From the NCBI RefSeq assembly GCF_027924665.1, contig NZ_AP027043.1:744001-808000 (forward strand): DNA of 64,000 nt. Direction: 5' to 3'. Origin of the DNA: Flavobacterium sp. GSB-24 (GTDB lineage: Bacteria; Bacteroidota; Bacteroidia; Flavobacteriales; Flavobacteriaceae). Made by a program: the position numbers and the translations under genes. A model generated the notes under the pieces. It was not told the origin of the DNA and searched no databases. It was given only the letters and a program-made list of their open reading frames with translations. This document shows, one piece after another, positions 9,677 to 18,208 of the stretch. Position 1 is the stretch's first letter. Every line of letters begins with the position of its first letter.

Positions 9677-9684
9677 CAAAAATA
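9677..9684 (-). promoter_or_regulatory. Candidate -7 element for the kinase/regulator operon
   Basis: On the minus strand this reads TATTTTTG (TAnnTTTG), 19 bases before the kinase ATG. No clear -33 TTG is seen; the upstream side is the terminator of the preceding gene. Confidence 0.4.
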
Positions 9685-9700
9685 CTAAAACTATAAACAT

Positions 9701-9730
9701 AAAAAAAGGCTGCCAAAAATTGACAGCCTA
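9701..9730 (-). terminator. Terminator of the 81-residue exported protein gene
   Basis: On the minus strand TGACAGCCT... closes on a TGGCAGCCT arm complement (stem 9707-9715 with 9721-9729, one mismatch), followed by seven T. It separates the small gene from the kinase operon. Confidence 0.8.
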
Positions 9731-9755
9731 AAAGACTTTGCAAATATTTTTTTAA

Positions 9756-10001
9756 TTAGTCTATTTTCTTAGAATCACCAAAAGATTGGTTGATTTTAGC
9801 AAAACCTAATTCGTTGTTTTTAACTACTATCTTATTATTAGCAATACGTGGATCTTGTTTTCTTCCTCCTCCAGTAGAACCATCTACAGGAGAAACTACG
9901 CCTAACTTTTCATTAGAAAAAGTTGTCGAAGTTGGTAATACAAAAGAAGTTGCAACTATTGCTAATGAGAATAATCCGAATGTCAAAGCTGTTTTTTTCA
10001 T
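9756..10001 (-). CDS. Small exported protein of unknown function (81 residues)
   Basis: The N-terminus (KKTALTFGLFSLAIVATSFV) is a clear signal peptide, probably cleaved near residues 22-30. That leaves a polar peptide of about 50 residues with a VDGSTGGGRKQDPR stretch and no cysteine. I do not recognise a family. It lies between an orphan LytTR regulator gene and the kinase operon, all on the minus strand, with its own terminator. A reading frame of 72 codons on the opposite strand covers the same DNA, but the signal peptide favours this one. Possibly a secreted signal or a short envelope protein. Confidence 0.6.
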   Translation of the reverse strand: MKKTALTFGLFSLAIVATSFVLPTSTTFSNEKLGVVSPVDGSTGGGRKQDPRIANNKIVVKNNELGFAKINQSFGDSKKID

Positions 10002-10176
10002 GACCTGAGGTTTTTTAATGTTTGTCTAATTTTTGGAGAATGAATCACAATTGCTGTGAATCAGAGTGTAAAACTAACACCAGAATCGAAAAAAATTTGT
10101 ATAAAAAATTGAGTTTGTGGTAGATCATACCCAATTGATAGTCAACGGATAGCAAATCTGTGTAAACATCTGGTTT

Positions 10177-10995
10177 TTAGATTTCTAAGTAATTTCCTGC
10201 AGCAAAATCAGCAATTATCAAGTCGACATTTGCTTTGTATGTTTTAGAAAAAGGAATCTTTTTGGAGGAGTTTTTTATGTAACAGATTGAGTTTCCGCTA
10301 TGAATTCTCGAAATGTAATTTCTATTAATTACATAACTATTATGAATACGAATAAAAGGATACGTTAAAACACTTTCAAAATGCTTTAACGTTTTAAATG
10401 CTGTAATCATTTCGCCAGTATTCAAATAAATATCGGTCGAATTATTATCTGCCTGAAAGTAACAGATGTCAGCAGCGTTTAAATATCGATAATCTCCATA
10501 CGATTTGATACAAATTGTTAGTGGCTTTTCGACGTTTTGAGGAATCGTTACATTATTTACATTGTCAATTACAATAGAAGTTGGTTCTTCTATAAAAGGC
10601 GGAGTTTTTGACTCTAAATTTGCTTTTTTAAGCTTCAAAGCTGTCTTTAGGAGGTCTAGGTGGGCAACAGGTTTTAAAAGATAATCAAATACATTATATT
10701 GAATGGCTTCAAAAGCCTTGTCTTTTTGATTAGTGGTAACGATAATTTTGGGAATTTCTTGAAAAAATCGATGCAGCTCGCTGATAAAAGCAAGAGATAA
10801 TTGGCTTGATAAATCTTTAGGTTCAATTTCTAGGAAAACCAAAGCAGGTTTATGTTCTAAAATCAAATTTAAACCATCTTGAAAATTTGACGCCGATGCG
10901 GTAAAAGATAATTCTGAAAAACCTGCAGCGGTTGTTTTGGTTTTCAAAACACTTTCAGCATCATCGTCAATTATGATATACGAATACTTCTTCAA
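10177..10995 (-). CDS. LytTR-family response regulator with Glu at the phospho-acceptor site
   Basis: A 272-residue protein. The receiver-like domain (1-120) retains the acidic residues D10-D12 (IIIDDDAES), the switch Thr region (IIVTTNQ) and the Lys in DYLLKPVAHLDLL. At the end of beta-3, however, it reads ALVFLEIEP, placing Glu56 where the phosphorylated Asp belongs. The C-terminal LytTR DNA-binding domain (about 165-265) is intact: DICYFQADNNSTDIYL, FIRIHNSYVINRNYISRI. LytTR proteins bind direct repeats upstream of their targets. There is no histidine kinase of the LytS type next to it. Glu at this position may mimic the phosphorylated state. Confidence 0.88.
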   Translation of the reverse strand: MKKYSYIIIDDDAESVLKTKTTAAGFSELSFTASASNFQDGLNLILEHKPALVFLEIEPKDLSSQLSLAFISELHRFFQEIPKIIVTTNQKDKAFEAIQYNVFDYLLKPVAHLDLLKTALKLKKANLESKTPPFIEEPTSIVIDNVNNVTIPQNVEKPLTICIKSYGDYRYLNAADICYFQADNNSTDIYLNTGEMITAFKTLKHFESVLTYPFIRIHNSYVINRNYISRIHSGNSICYIKNSSKKIPFSKTYKANVDLIIADFAAGNYLEI

Positions 10996-11210
10996 TTTTT
11001 GGTTTTGTTGATTTTCTTACTTCGCAGTCATACTCAAAAAAATTCGATTTGATGTAATGAAGAAAAGTTTGGTTTTGGCATTTATCCGCATTTAAAATTA
11101 CGGATTTAAATATTTTAATCATTTCATTGTTAACACATTACACCAAAATGTTGATACATAAAGTTGAAATGCAAAAAAGATCGATAAAATACCTGTTTTT
11201 TAAAATCAAA

Positions 11211-11251
11211 AATCCCAAATTCTCCCGAGGTTTCGGGACGGAATTTGGGAT
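11211..11251 (-). terminator. Terminator of glyS
   Basis: Stem ATCCCAAATTC (11212-11222) with GAATTTGGGAT (11241-11251). The loop holds a second small hairpin (CCCGA/TCGGG). On the minus strand a T-rich tract follows. The space 10996-11210 holds nothing else I can identify. Confidence 0.8.
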
Positions 11252-11272
11252 CTAGAGTATAACATGTAAAGA

Positions 11273-12814
11273 TTACATTTTCATTAACCAGTTTTTCATC
11301 GAAACTTCATTTTCAATAATAGCTCTTAATTCAGTAATTTTTACACGATCTTGTTTCATAGTATCTCTATGACGAATTGTTACTGTTTCGTCTTCAAGCG
11401 TCTGGTGATCTACTGTAATACAGAATGGCGTTCCTAAAGCATCTTGTCTTCTGTAACGACGTCCTACAGCATCTTTCTCATCATATGCCACATTAAAATC
11501 CCATTTCAAATCTTCGATAATTTTTCTCGAAACTTCTGGCAGACCATCTTTTTTAACCAATGGTAATACCGCTGCTTTAGTTGGCGCTAAAACTGACGGC
11601 AATTTTAAAACTGTTCTTGTAGAACCGTCTTCTAATGTTTCTTCTTTTAGTGAAGTTGCAAAAACAGCCAAGAACATACGATCTAAACCAACAGATGTTT
11701 CTACTACATAAGGAACATAGTTTTCGTTTAGTTCAGGATCGAAATATTGTAATTTTCGTCCAGAATATTCTTCGTGAGCTTTTAAATCGAAATCTGTACG
11801 AGAGTGAATTCCTTCCAATTCTTTAAATCCGAATGGGAAATTAAATTCGATATCCGCTGCTGCATTTGCGTAGTGCGCTAATTTTTCGTGATCGTGAAAA
11901 CGGTAATTTTCTTTTCCTAATCCTAAAGATAAATGCCATTTCAAACGAGTTTCTTTCCAGTATTCGTATGATTTCATTTCTTCTCCTGGACGTACAAAAA
12001 ACTGCATTTCCATTTGTTCGAATTCACGCATACGGAAAATAAATTGTCTTGCCACAATTTCATTTCTGAAAGCTTTACCCGTTTGAGCAATTCCGAAAGG
12101 AACTTTCATACGACCAGATTTCTGAACATTTAAAAAGTTAACGAAAATACCCTGCGCCGTTTCTGGACGTAAGTATAAATCCATTGCGTTTTCTGCAGAA
12201 GCTCCAAGTTTTGTTCCGAACATTAAGTTAAATTGTTTTACCTCTGTCCAGTTTTTAGAACCAGTCTCAGGATCAGCAATTTCTAATTCTTCGATCAAAG
12301 CTTTAACATCAGCTAAATCTCCGTTTCCTAAAGAACGACCTAAACGCTCTCTGATTTCTTTTTCTTTAGCTAAATATTCAATTACACGAGCATTTGTAGT
12401 TACAAATTCTTGTTCGTTGAATGCATCGCCAAAACGAGCTTTTGCTTTGTCAATTTCTTTTTGTGCTTTTTGGTGAATTTTTTCAGCATGATCTTCAACC
12501 AAAACGTCAGCTCTATATCTTTTTTTAGAATCTTTATTATCAATTAATGGATCATTGAATGCATCAACGTGTCCAGAAGCTTTCCAAGTTGTTGGATGCA
12601 TTAATATCGCAGCATCAAGGCCGACAATATTCTCATTCATCTGAACCATTGATTTCCACCAATATTCACGGATATTCTTTTTTAATTCGACACCATTTTG
12701 TGCATAATCATAAACAGCACTCAGTCCGTCGTAAACTTCGCTTGACGGAAAAATAAATCCGTACTCTTTTGCGTGCGAAACCACATTCTTAAATATATCT
12801 TCTTGTTTTGCCAT
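11273..12814 (-). CDS. glyS: Glycyl-tRNA synthetase (dimeric, class II)
   Basis: Charges tRNA-Gly with glycine in the cytoplasm. The 513-residue length and sequence fit the alpha2-type bacterial/eukaryotic-like enzyme rather than the GlyQ/GlyS tetramer. Visible elements: the N-terminal HPTTWKASGHVDAFNDPL segment, LRPETAQGIFVNF, motif 2 (FRNEIVARQFIFRMREFEQMEMQFF), motif 3 (SVGLDRMFLAVF), and the anticodon-binding C-terminal domain (KAAVLPLVKK ... GRRYRRQDALGTPFCITVD). Complete, ending in NWLMKM. It is divergent from comF. The candidate -7 element lies so close to the ATG that the mRNA may be almost leaderless. Confidence 0.97.
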   Translation of the reverse strand: MAKQEDIFKNVVSHAKEYGFIFPSSEVYDGLSAVYDYAQNGVELKKNIREYWWKSMVQMNENIVGLDAAILMHPTTWKASGHVDAFNDPLIDNKDSKKRYRADVLVEDHAEKIHQKAQKEIDKAKARFGDAFNEQEFVTTNARVIEYLAKEKEIRERLGRSLGNGDLADVKALIEELEIADPETGSKNWTEVKQFNLMFGTKLGASAENAMDLYLRPETAQGIFVNFLNVQKSGRMKVPFGIAQTGKAFRNEIVARQFIFRMREFEQMEMQFFVRPGEEMKSYEYWKETRLKWHLSLGLGKENYRFHDHEKLAHYANAAADIEFNFPFGFKELEGIHSRTDFDLKAHEEYSGRKLQYFDPELNENYVPYVVETSVGLDRMFLAVFATSLKEETLEDGSTRTVLKLPSVLAPTKAAVLPLVKKDGLPEVSRKIIEDLKWDFNVAYDEKDAVGRRYRRQDALGTPFCITVDHQTLEDETVTIRHRDTMKQDRVKITELRAIIENEVSMKNWLMKM

Positions 12815-12821
12815 AGTGATG

Positions 12822-12829
12822 CAAAAATA
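12822..12829 (-). promoter_or_regulatory. Candidate -7 element for glyS
   Basis: Minus-strand TATTTTTG, only 7 bases before the glyS ATG. If real, transcription would start within a few bases of the start codon. No clear -33 TTG. Confidence 0.35.
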
Positions 12830-12884
12830 TAAAAAGTACCTTTAAAAAAAAGAAAAATAATAAAGATTGAAGTATTGATTTTGT

Positions 12885-12892
12885 TACTTTTG
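12885..12892 (+). promoter_or_regulatory. Candidate -7 element for comF
   Basis: TACTTTTG with a TTG at 12867-12869 (15-base spacer, slightly short). It lies 20 bases before the GTG start of comF. Confidence 0.45.
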
Positions 12893-12912
12893 TAAATAAA
12901 ATCTCTCTTTTT

Positions 12913-13596
12913 GTGATTAATTACCTAATAAATCTATTTTTCCCTAAAGTCTGTGATGGATGCCGAGCTATTTTACTGCAAAATGAAATTGTTTTCTGTA
13001 CTTCCTGCCGTCACGAAATACCTCTTACTCAATATCATTTAGACCCAAAAAATCAAGCTGTAAAAAAGTTTTACGGCAAGATTGATATTCAATTTGCTTC
13101 GACATTTTTATATTTTAATAAAAAAGGAATGGTTCAGGAATTAATTCACAACCTAAAATATAAAGGTCATGAAGAAATTGGAACTGTTTTAGGAAACTGG
13201 TATGCCGAAGATTTAAAAGAAATTCAATTGACAATTCCTTTTGATGCTGTAATTCCAGTTCCTTTACATCCAAAAAAATTTAAGGAACGTGGTTATAATC
13301 AGGTTACAACTTTTGGAAAGGCTTTAGCCGAAGGTTTAAAAATTCCTTATAACGATTCGGTTTTATACCGAAAGAAATATTCTAAAACACAATCTAAAAA
13401 GAATCTTTTGGGAAGATCTGAAAACATCGAAAATATTTTTGATGCAGTTTTGACAGAAGAAAATCGCAATAAACATTTTTTAATTGTTGATGATGTCCTG
13501 ACAACTGGCGCAACACTCGAAGCTTGTTCTAGAGCATTACTAAAAATTCCAGGAACAAAAATTAGTATTGTCTGCATGGCGATGGCGAACTCTTAG
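12913..13596 (+). CDS. comF: ComF family phosphoribosyltransferase-like protein
   Basis: A 227-residue protein with the ComF layout: an N-terminal zinc-ribbon (CDGCRAILLQNEIVFCTSC, four Cys) and a C-terminal phosphoribosyltransferase fold with the PRPP-binding loop (FLIVDDVLTTGATLEACSRAL) and the IPVPLHPKKFKERGYNQ motif. In competent bacteria ComF is needed for inward DNA transport; in other species it may act in DNA repair or be uncharacterised. The start codon is GTG, the only start ahead of the zinc-binding region (INYLINLFFPKVC). Single gene, convergent with the protease gene. Confidence 0.9.
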   Translation: MINYLINLFFPKVCDGCRAILLQNEIVFCTSCRHEIPLTQYHLDPKNQAVKKFYGKIDIQFASTFLYFNKKGMVQELIHNLKYKGHEEIGTVLGNWYAEDLKEIQLTIPFDAVIPVPLHPKKFKERGYNQVTTFGKALAEGLKIPYNDSVLYRKKYSKTQSKKNLLGRSENIENIFDAVLTEENRNKHFLIVDDVLTTGATLEACSRALLKIPGTKISIVCMAMANS

Positions 13597-13614
13597 CGTA
13601 AAATTTCAATAAAA

Positions 13615-13652
13615 AAAATCCAAATTCCAATAATAGTTGGAATTTGGATTTT
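13615..13652. terminator. Bidirectional terminator between comF and the protease gene
   Basis: A perfect 16-bp stem (13615-13630 with 13637-13652), core ATCCAAATTCCAA, six-base loop TAATAG, A/T runs at both ends. Confidence 0.92.
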
Positions 13653-13673
13653 AAATCTTTGGTTTTTAAAATT

Positions 13674-16355
13674 TTAATTCACCAAAATTTTCCTGATTGT
13701 TCTTTTATCTCCATCAATAACCGTAACTAGATATAATCCATTTGGTACATTTGGTAATTGAATATCTTGAATAAAATATCCTGAACCTTGAAAAGTATTA
13801 CTGTAAACGTATTTTCCCAAAATATCATGAACATAAATTTTTATCTCTTTTACTGAATCTCGGTTAAATTGAATGGTAAAATTTCCTTTGTTTGGATTTG
13901 GATACAAGGCAAAATCTATATTTTCAAAATCTGAATTTCCAAGTGTATACGTTCTATTGCAGATGTTTACTGAAGCAGAATTTATTGTTCCTAAAGCTCC
14001 AAGAACTGCATCTCGCACTCTAAAAGTCCAATTTCCTTGTTGATTTTCTCCATTAAAAGCACTTAATAAACTAGCTGGAATTACAATTTGACTTGTAGTC
14101 GCATTACAATTTAAAGCAGTTCCGCTGTCATCAAACTGAAGTGCTAGAGTTGAATTTGTACTGCCGCAGCTTTTATTAAATAAACTTACAACTGTTCCAC
14201 TTGGACTTACAATCTGAATTTCAAGATCTGAAAATCTTGCATGCGTAACATTCACAGATACATTTACATCTGAGATAGTTCCTGTTGACGCTGGCACTGC
14301 AACAGTTTTGCTAATAAAGGTGCTTCCGTTACCAGTCGAATATCCGCCTTCAAAGTTATATGTAGAACAACTTGTAGAAACTGTATAGCCAACTGCAAAT
14401 GGATTACTATTTACAGCATAATAAATATTATTTACAGGTTCTATCAAAACTCTGCAATTGGTAGACGCTTCAATATTGGATGGAATCAATATAGTTTCAG
14501 AACCGTCATTTAAAGTATTTGCAACTAGTGTAATTGGAAACGTTAAACCTCCATCTAGAGATAATTTTATATTGACATTTGTAGAGCCTGGAAGTGTATT
14601 GGTATTATTGACACTCCAAGTAACCGTTTGTGTTGATCCTTTTTCCCAGCCAACATTATCAACATTCTGAGAAGTTAGCGCAAACGGTCCTACAGAAGCA
14701 CTTACTGTAACAACCATTGCATCTGTATTGGTTTGAGCTGTTCCATCTGGCGCGTTATCTCTTCCTGTTAAAGTAAAATTCATTGTTTTTGCTATAGACG
14801 AAACAGATTCCCAAGTTGTCGTCAACTGATTATTGAGCACAGAATTTAAAGCTGGCATATAACGAACTGGTGAAGTTGTGGGCGGGAGTGATCTAAACAT
14901 TGGTCCGTCTGGTTTTGTTGGATAAGCAATACTATTAGATCCAAAAGTGGTAATTGCACTGTCAAACTGCTCCCAAGTGTAGGTTATAGAATTACCTTCG
15001 GAATCTGAGCCCGTTCCTGTTAAAACAAAAGGTGTACTTATAGGAATTGTGTAATCTGCTCCTGCGTTTATTATTGGCGGATTATTAGTTATAGCAGTAG
15101 TTACCGGACAAGTTTTCCCCGCTAAATTATTCTGTATTTGATTGATACTTCCGTAAGAAAAATAATCATCAGAATTACTTTGAACATCATAATTTCTTGT
15201 TACTCCAGCATAGGCCATAATTGTAGAACCGCTTCCTGGTTCATATTGTGTTCCTGTTCCTTCTCCGGCATGAGAAAAAGTGTGCGATCCTCCCAATTGA
15301 TGCCCCATTTCGTGAGCAACAAAATCGATATCAAAAGTATCTCCTTGAGGTTTTGCATCAGATGGTGAAGTATAGGCACTCCCTTTTCCTAAAGGAACAC
15401 TAGAAGTTGGGTTTACGCACACACAGCCAATACAATTTGCATTACCGCCTCCGCCCGAACCTCCGAACAAATGTCCAATATCATAATTGGCATTACCAAT
15501 TACATTCGTCAAAGTAGTCTGAACTTCTTGCCCCCAAGTTCCTCCAGGATCTGCTGCCCCAACTGATGGAACAGAATAAGGATCTGTAGAAGCATCTGTA
15601 TAAATAACTGCATCATTATTAGCAATTAAAACAACTTTTACAGAAAGATCTCTATCAAAAACACCATTCACTCTAGTTAAGGTTGCATTCATACCTGCTA
15701 ATGCTCCGGCTTTTGTTCCGCCAAAAAAGGCTGTATATTCTCCCGTACACGATAATGCTAAACGAAATGTTTTAAATTGTTTGGCATTAGAAGTTGTTTT
15801 TGCTGTATTTGATGCTTTATTTTCTGAAACTAAATTGGCTGTTTTACAATCCAGTCGCATTTTCGAATCTGCATTATCTGCAGATTTAAACACAACATAT
15901 TCTGATTTATCATCTGGATTTTGTTCAATATATTCTGTTGGTTTTGCTACACGAAAAACCATGGTCTGAAATCCGATTGGAGCAACACTAAAATGTATTT
16001 TAGCATTTTTATCATCTATTCCTCGTCCTTCATAAGCTCTAATTTCTGGATATTTGGCTTGCAATTCAGGATCAAAATTAGAGGATTCCCAAACCGAAAA
16101 ACGTTCTAAAGTTCCTTCTGTATTAGGAATCGTTATTTCGGTTGTATTGCTTAAAGCTGATTTACTTGTAGTAGAGGCAAGTTTGGCACTAAGCAGATCT
16201 GCATTTAATTTATAATACAGTTTTCCCGAATCTAAAACGTTTGCTTTTCGCGAAAGCGATGATGAAGAAGTTACTTTTTGCCATAAAACATTGTTTTGAG
16301 CTTTCATGTTTACGCAGCAAAAAATAAGAAATATATAAAGTAATAGTTTTTTCAT
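13674..16355 (-). CDS. Secreted reprolysin-like metalloprotease with P-domain and T9SS type A signal
   Basis: An 893-residue exported protease. A signal peptide covers residues 1-19 (LLLYIFLIFCCVNMKAQ). A propeptide-like region leads to the zinc-binding motif HEMGHQLGGSH (H348, E349, H352, H358) and a Met-turn SGSTIMAYAG, as in metzincins of the M12B/reprolysin type. Two beta domains follow. At about 665-805 there is a proprotein-convertase P-domain (FSDLEIQIVSPSGT, GNWTFRVRDA). The last ~75 residues (LYPNPNKGNFTIQF ... LPNVPNGLYLVTVIDG ... KILVN) are a textbook type A T9SS sorting domain. It is likely secreted or surface-anchored and degrades proteins. Monocistronic, with a good promoter upstream. 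Confidence 0.93.
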   Translation of the reverse strand: MKKLLLYIFLIFCCVNMKAQNNVLWQKVTSSSSLSRKANVLDSGKLYYKLNADLLSAKLASTTSKSALSNTTEITIPNTEGTLERFSVWESSNFDPELQAKYPEIRAYEGRGIDDKNAKIHFSVAPIGFQTMVFRVAKPTEYIEQNPDDKSEYVVFKSADNADSKMRLDCKTANLVSENKASNTAKTTSNAKQFKTFRLALSCTGEYTAFFGGTKAGALAGMNATLTRVNGVFDRDLSVKVVLIANNDAVIYTDASTDPYSVPSVGAADPGGTWGQEVQTTLTNVIGNANYDIGHLFGGSGGGGNANCIGCVCVNPTSSVPLGKGSAYTSPSDAKPQGDTFDIDFVAHEMGHQLGGSHTFSHAGEGTGTQYEPGSGSTIMAYAGVTRNYDVQSNSDDYFSYGSINQIQNNLAGKTCPVTTAITNNPPIINAGADYTIPISTPFVLTGTGSDSEGNSITYTWEQFDSAITTFGSNSIAYPTKPDGPMFRSLPPTTSPVRYMPALNSVLNNQLTTTWESVSSIAKTMNFTLTGRDNAPDGTAQTNTDAMVVTVSASVGPFALTSQNVDNVGWEKGSTQTVTWSVNNTNTLPGSTNVNIKLSLDGGLTFPITLVANTLNDGSETILIPSNIEASTNCRVLIEPVNNIYYAVNSNPFAVGYTVSTSCSTYNFEGGYSTGNGSTFISKTVAVPASTGTISDVNVSVNVTHARFSDLEIQIVSPSGTVVSLFNKSCGSTNSTLALQFDDSGTALNCNATTSQIVIPASLLSAFNGENQQGNWTFRVRDAVLGALGTINSASVNICNRTYTLGNSDFENIDFALYPNPNKGNFTIQFNRDSVKEIKIYVHDILGKYVYSNTFQGSGYFIQDIQLPNVPNGLYLVTVIDGDKRTIRKILVN

Positions 16356-16374
16356 ACTCTGTAAGATATAATAT

Positions 16375-16406
16375 CAAAATTACTTCAATTAATTTAAATT
16401 GTACAA
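16375..16406 (-). promoter_or_regulatory. Promoter of the metalloprotease gene
   Basis: On the minus strand: TTG (16404-16406), 21-base spacer, TAATTTTG (16375-16382). Both halves fit the Bacteroidota consensus; the ATG is 20 bases downstream of the -7 box. Confidence 0.6.
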
Positions 16407-16521
16407 TATATAAGACAATTAATGTTATTTAATCGACGAGTCAGCTTATTTTCACAAAAAGAAAAGCATAACTCAACGAAAATTCAATTTATCAGAGTAT
16501 TAAATTTAAAACAGAATAGTA

Positions 16522-16529
16522 TAAATTTG
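16522..16529 (+). promoter_or_regulatory. Candidate -7 element for ribF
   Basis: TAAATTTG, 22 bases before the TTG start of ribF. The -33 half is not evident. Confidence 0.4.
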
Positions 16530-16550
16530 CAGCATCTTAAATAATTTGTT

Positions 16551-17480
16551 TTGAAGCTCTTTCATTCTATAAACGATTTTCAGTCAACCAAGAAAACAAT
16601 TTTAACTCTTGGTACCTTTGACGGCGTGCATATTGGTCATAAAAAAATTCTGGAACGAATTACACAAAATACTGAAAACGGAAAATACGAAAGTCTTGTA
16701 CTTACTTTTTTTCCGCATCCGCGAATGGTTCTGCAAGAAAAATCAGAGATCAAATTGCTGAATACTATTAGCGAAAAAACAGAACTCCTTGAGGCAACTG
16801 GTATAGAAAACTTAATTGTTCATCCGTTCAACGAAAGTTTTTCAAGATTGACTGCAGAAGAGTTTGTTCATACTATTTTGGTGGATAAATTCCAGATTCA
16901 GAAAATTATTATTGGACATGATCATCGTTTTGGACGCAATCGAACTGCTAACATTGATGATTTAATTGCTTTTGGAAAAGAGTATGATTTTGAAGTAGAA
17001 CAAATATCTGCCGAAGAAATTCAAGATGTTTCGGTAAGTTCCACTAAAATCAGAAATGCTTTAAAAGAAGGAAATATGGCTTTGGCCAACGAATATCTAG
17101 GATACAATTACTTCTTAAACGGAACGGTGGTAAAAGGAAAACAGCTGGGAAGAACTATTGGTTTTCCTACTGCAAATATTTACATTGAAGAAGATTATAA
17201 ACTAATTCCAAAAATTGGTGTTTATGTTGTAGAAGCTTTTATAAACGAAGAAATTGTTTATGGAATGATGAATATTGGCTTTAACCCTACGGTTAATGGT
17301 GACAAACAGACTATAGAAGTTCATCTTTTTAATTTCGACAAAGATATTTACGATCAAAATATTAAAGTTTCGTTGCTGCATTATATCCGCGAAGAACAAA
17401 AATTTGGTTCTGTAGATGCGTTAAAAGCGCAGCTTCATCAAGATCAAATTGAGGCCTTGGCTTTCATAAATCTTCTTTAA
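16551..17480 (+). CDS. ribF: Bifunctional riboflavin kinase / FAD synthetase
   Basis: Converts riboflavin to FMN and FMN to FAD. The 309-residue protein has the N-terminal nucleotidyltransferase domain with TLGTFDGVHIGHKKIL and the family GHDHRFGRNR and SSTKIRNAL motifs. The C-terminal riboflavin kinase domain carries GRTIGFPTANIY and GMMNIGFNPT. The start is TTG at 16551 (MKLFHSINDF), in register with the usual RibF start; no ATG lies before the catalytic motif in this frame. Single gene followed by a small membrane protein gene. Confidence 0.94.
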   Translation: MKLFHSINDFQSTKKTILTLGTFDGVHIGHKKILERITQNTENGKYESLVLTFFPHPRMVLQEKSEIKLLNTISEKTELLEATGIENLIVHPFNESFSRLTAEEFVHTILVDKFQIQKIIIGHDHRFGRNRTANIDDLIAFGKEYDFEVEQISAEEIQDVSVSSTKIRNALKEGNMALANEYLGYNYFLNGTVVKGKQLGRTIGFPTANIYIEEDYKLIPKIGVYVVEAFINEEIVYGMMNIGFNPTVNGDKQTIEVHLFNFDKDIYDQNIKVSLLHYIREEQKFGSVDALKAQLHQDQIEALAFINLL

Positions 17481-17597
17481 AAAAATCGCATCTTATAGTT
17501 TTTGCTGTTTTTAAATCATCGTAGTTGTTTTTTTAGTAAATTTGATAGAAGACTGTTTTTCAAATATTTACTATTAACTTCTTTAAAAATAAACACT

Positions 17598-18035
17598 ATG
17601 AAACTACCTAAAGAAATTACCAACGGTTTTTTGATTTTTCTCGGAATCGGCATTTATTTTTTATTGATGAATGTACTAGGGTTAGCAAATTTGTTTTATC
17701 TAAGAACACTTAACGTATTCTTTATATTCTATGGTGTAAACAGAACAATGCAGATGAACCTTCGTGAAGGAGAAACCAATTTTGTATCTAATGCTGTTTC
17801 TGCAATGGCTACGTCTGTAGTCGGCGTATCGATGAGTGTATTTGGTTTATTGGTTTACAGTTATGCTCGAGGCGGAGACGCATATGTAAGAACTCTATCT
17901 GAAACATTTCTGTTCGGAGGAAATCCATCAGTACCAACTTATTGTATTTGTTTATTGTTTGAAGGAATTGCTTCATCTGTAATCGTCACTTTAATGATGA
18001 TGCTGTACTGGAATAATAAATATGCTGCTGATTAA
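17598..18035 (+). CDS. Four-helix integral membrane protein of unknown function
   Basis: A 145-residue protein with four hydrophobic segments: GFLIFLGIGIYFLLMNVLGL, FYLRTLNVFFIFYGV, AMATSVVGVSMSVFGLLVY and YCICLLFEGIASSVIVTLMMM. The frame is open 32 codons upstream, but the ATG at 17598 (MKLPKEITNGF) begins a typical cytoplasmic N-terminus and the upstream part runs through unlikely sequence. I do not recognise a family with a known role. It lies 117 bases after ribF and is closed by a strong hairpin. Confidence 0.75.
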   Translation: MKLPKEITNGFLIFLGIGIYFLLMNVLGLANLFYLRTLNVFFIFYGVNRTMQMNLREGETNFVSNAVSAMATSVVGVSMSVFGLLVYSYARGGDAYVRTLSETFLFGGNPSVPTYCICLLFEGIASSVIVTLMMMLYWNNKYAAD

Positions 18036-18061
18036 ATACTCAAAAATAAAAACACACTTTG

Positions 18062-18108
18062 ACACTCTAAAAATCATAGAAATTCTTAATTCTATGATTT
18101 TAGAGTGT
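18062..18108 (+). terminator. Terminator after the four-helix membrane protein gene
   Basis: A long stem, ACACTCTAAAAATCATAGAA (18062-18081) with 18090-18108, one bulge, followed by TTTCTTTTTT. Confidence 0.9.
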
Positions 18109-18208
18109 TTCTTTTTTGAAAAAAAGTTGAAAATCTTCATTTTTAATAAGCTAATAAATCTGTTATCATAATTTACTTACTTTTAATGCTCCAAAAAACA
18201 ATTTATCC

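Noticed and set aside
9790..10008. 72-codon plus-strand frame opposite the 81-residue exported protein
   Set aside because: No signal peptide or family features, and the minus-strand frame has a signal peptide and a terminator.
17502..17597. 32-codon N-terminal extension of the four-helix membrane protein
   Set aside because: Composition is spacer-like and the ATG at 17598 gives a natural start.
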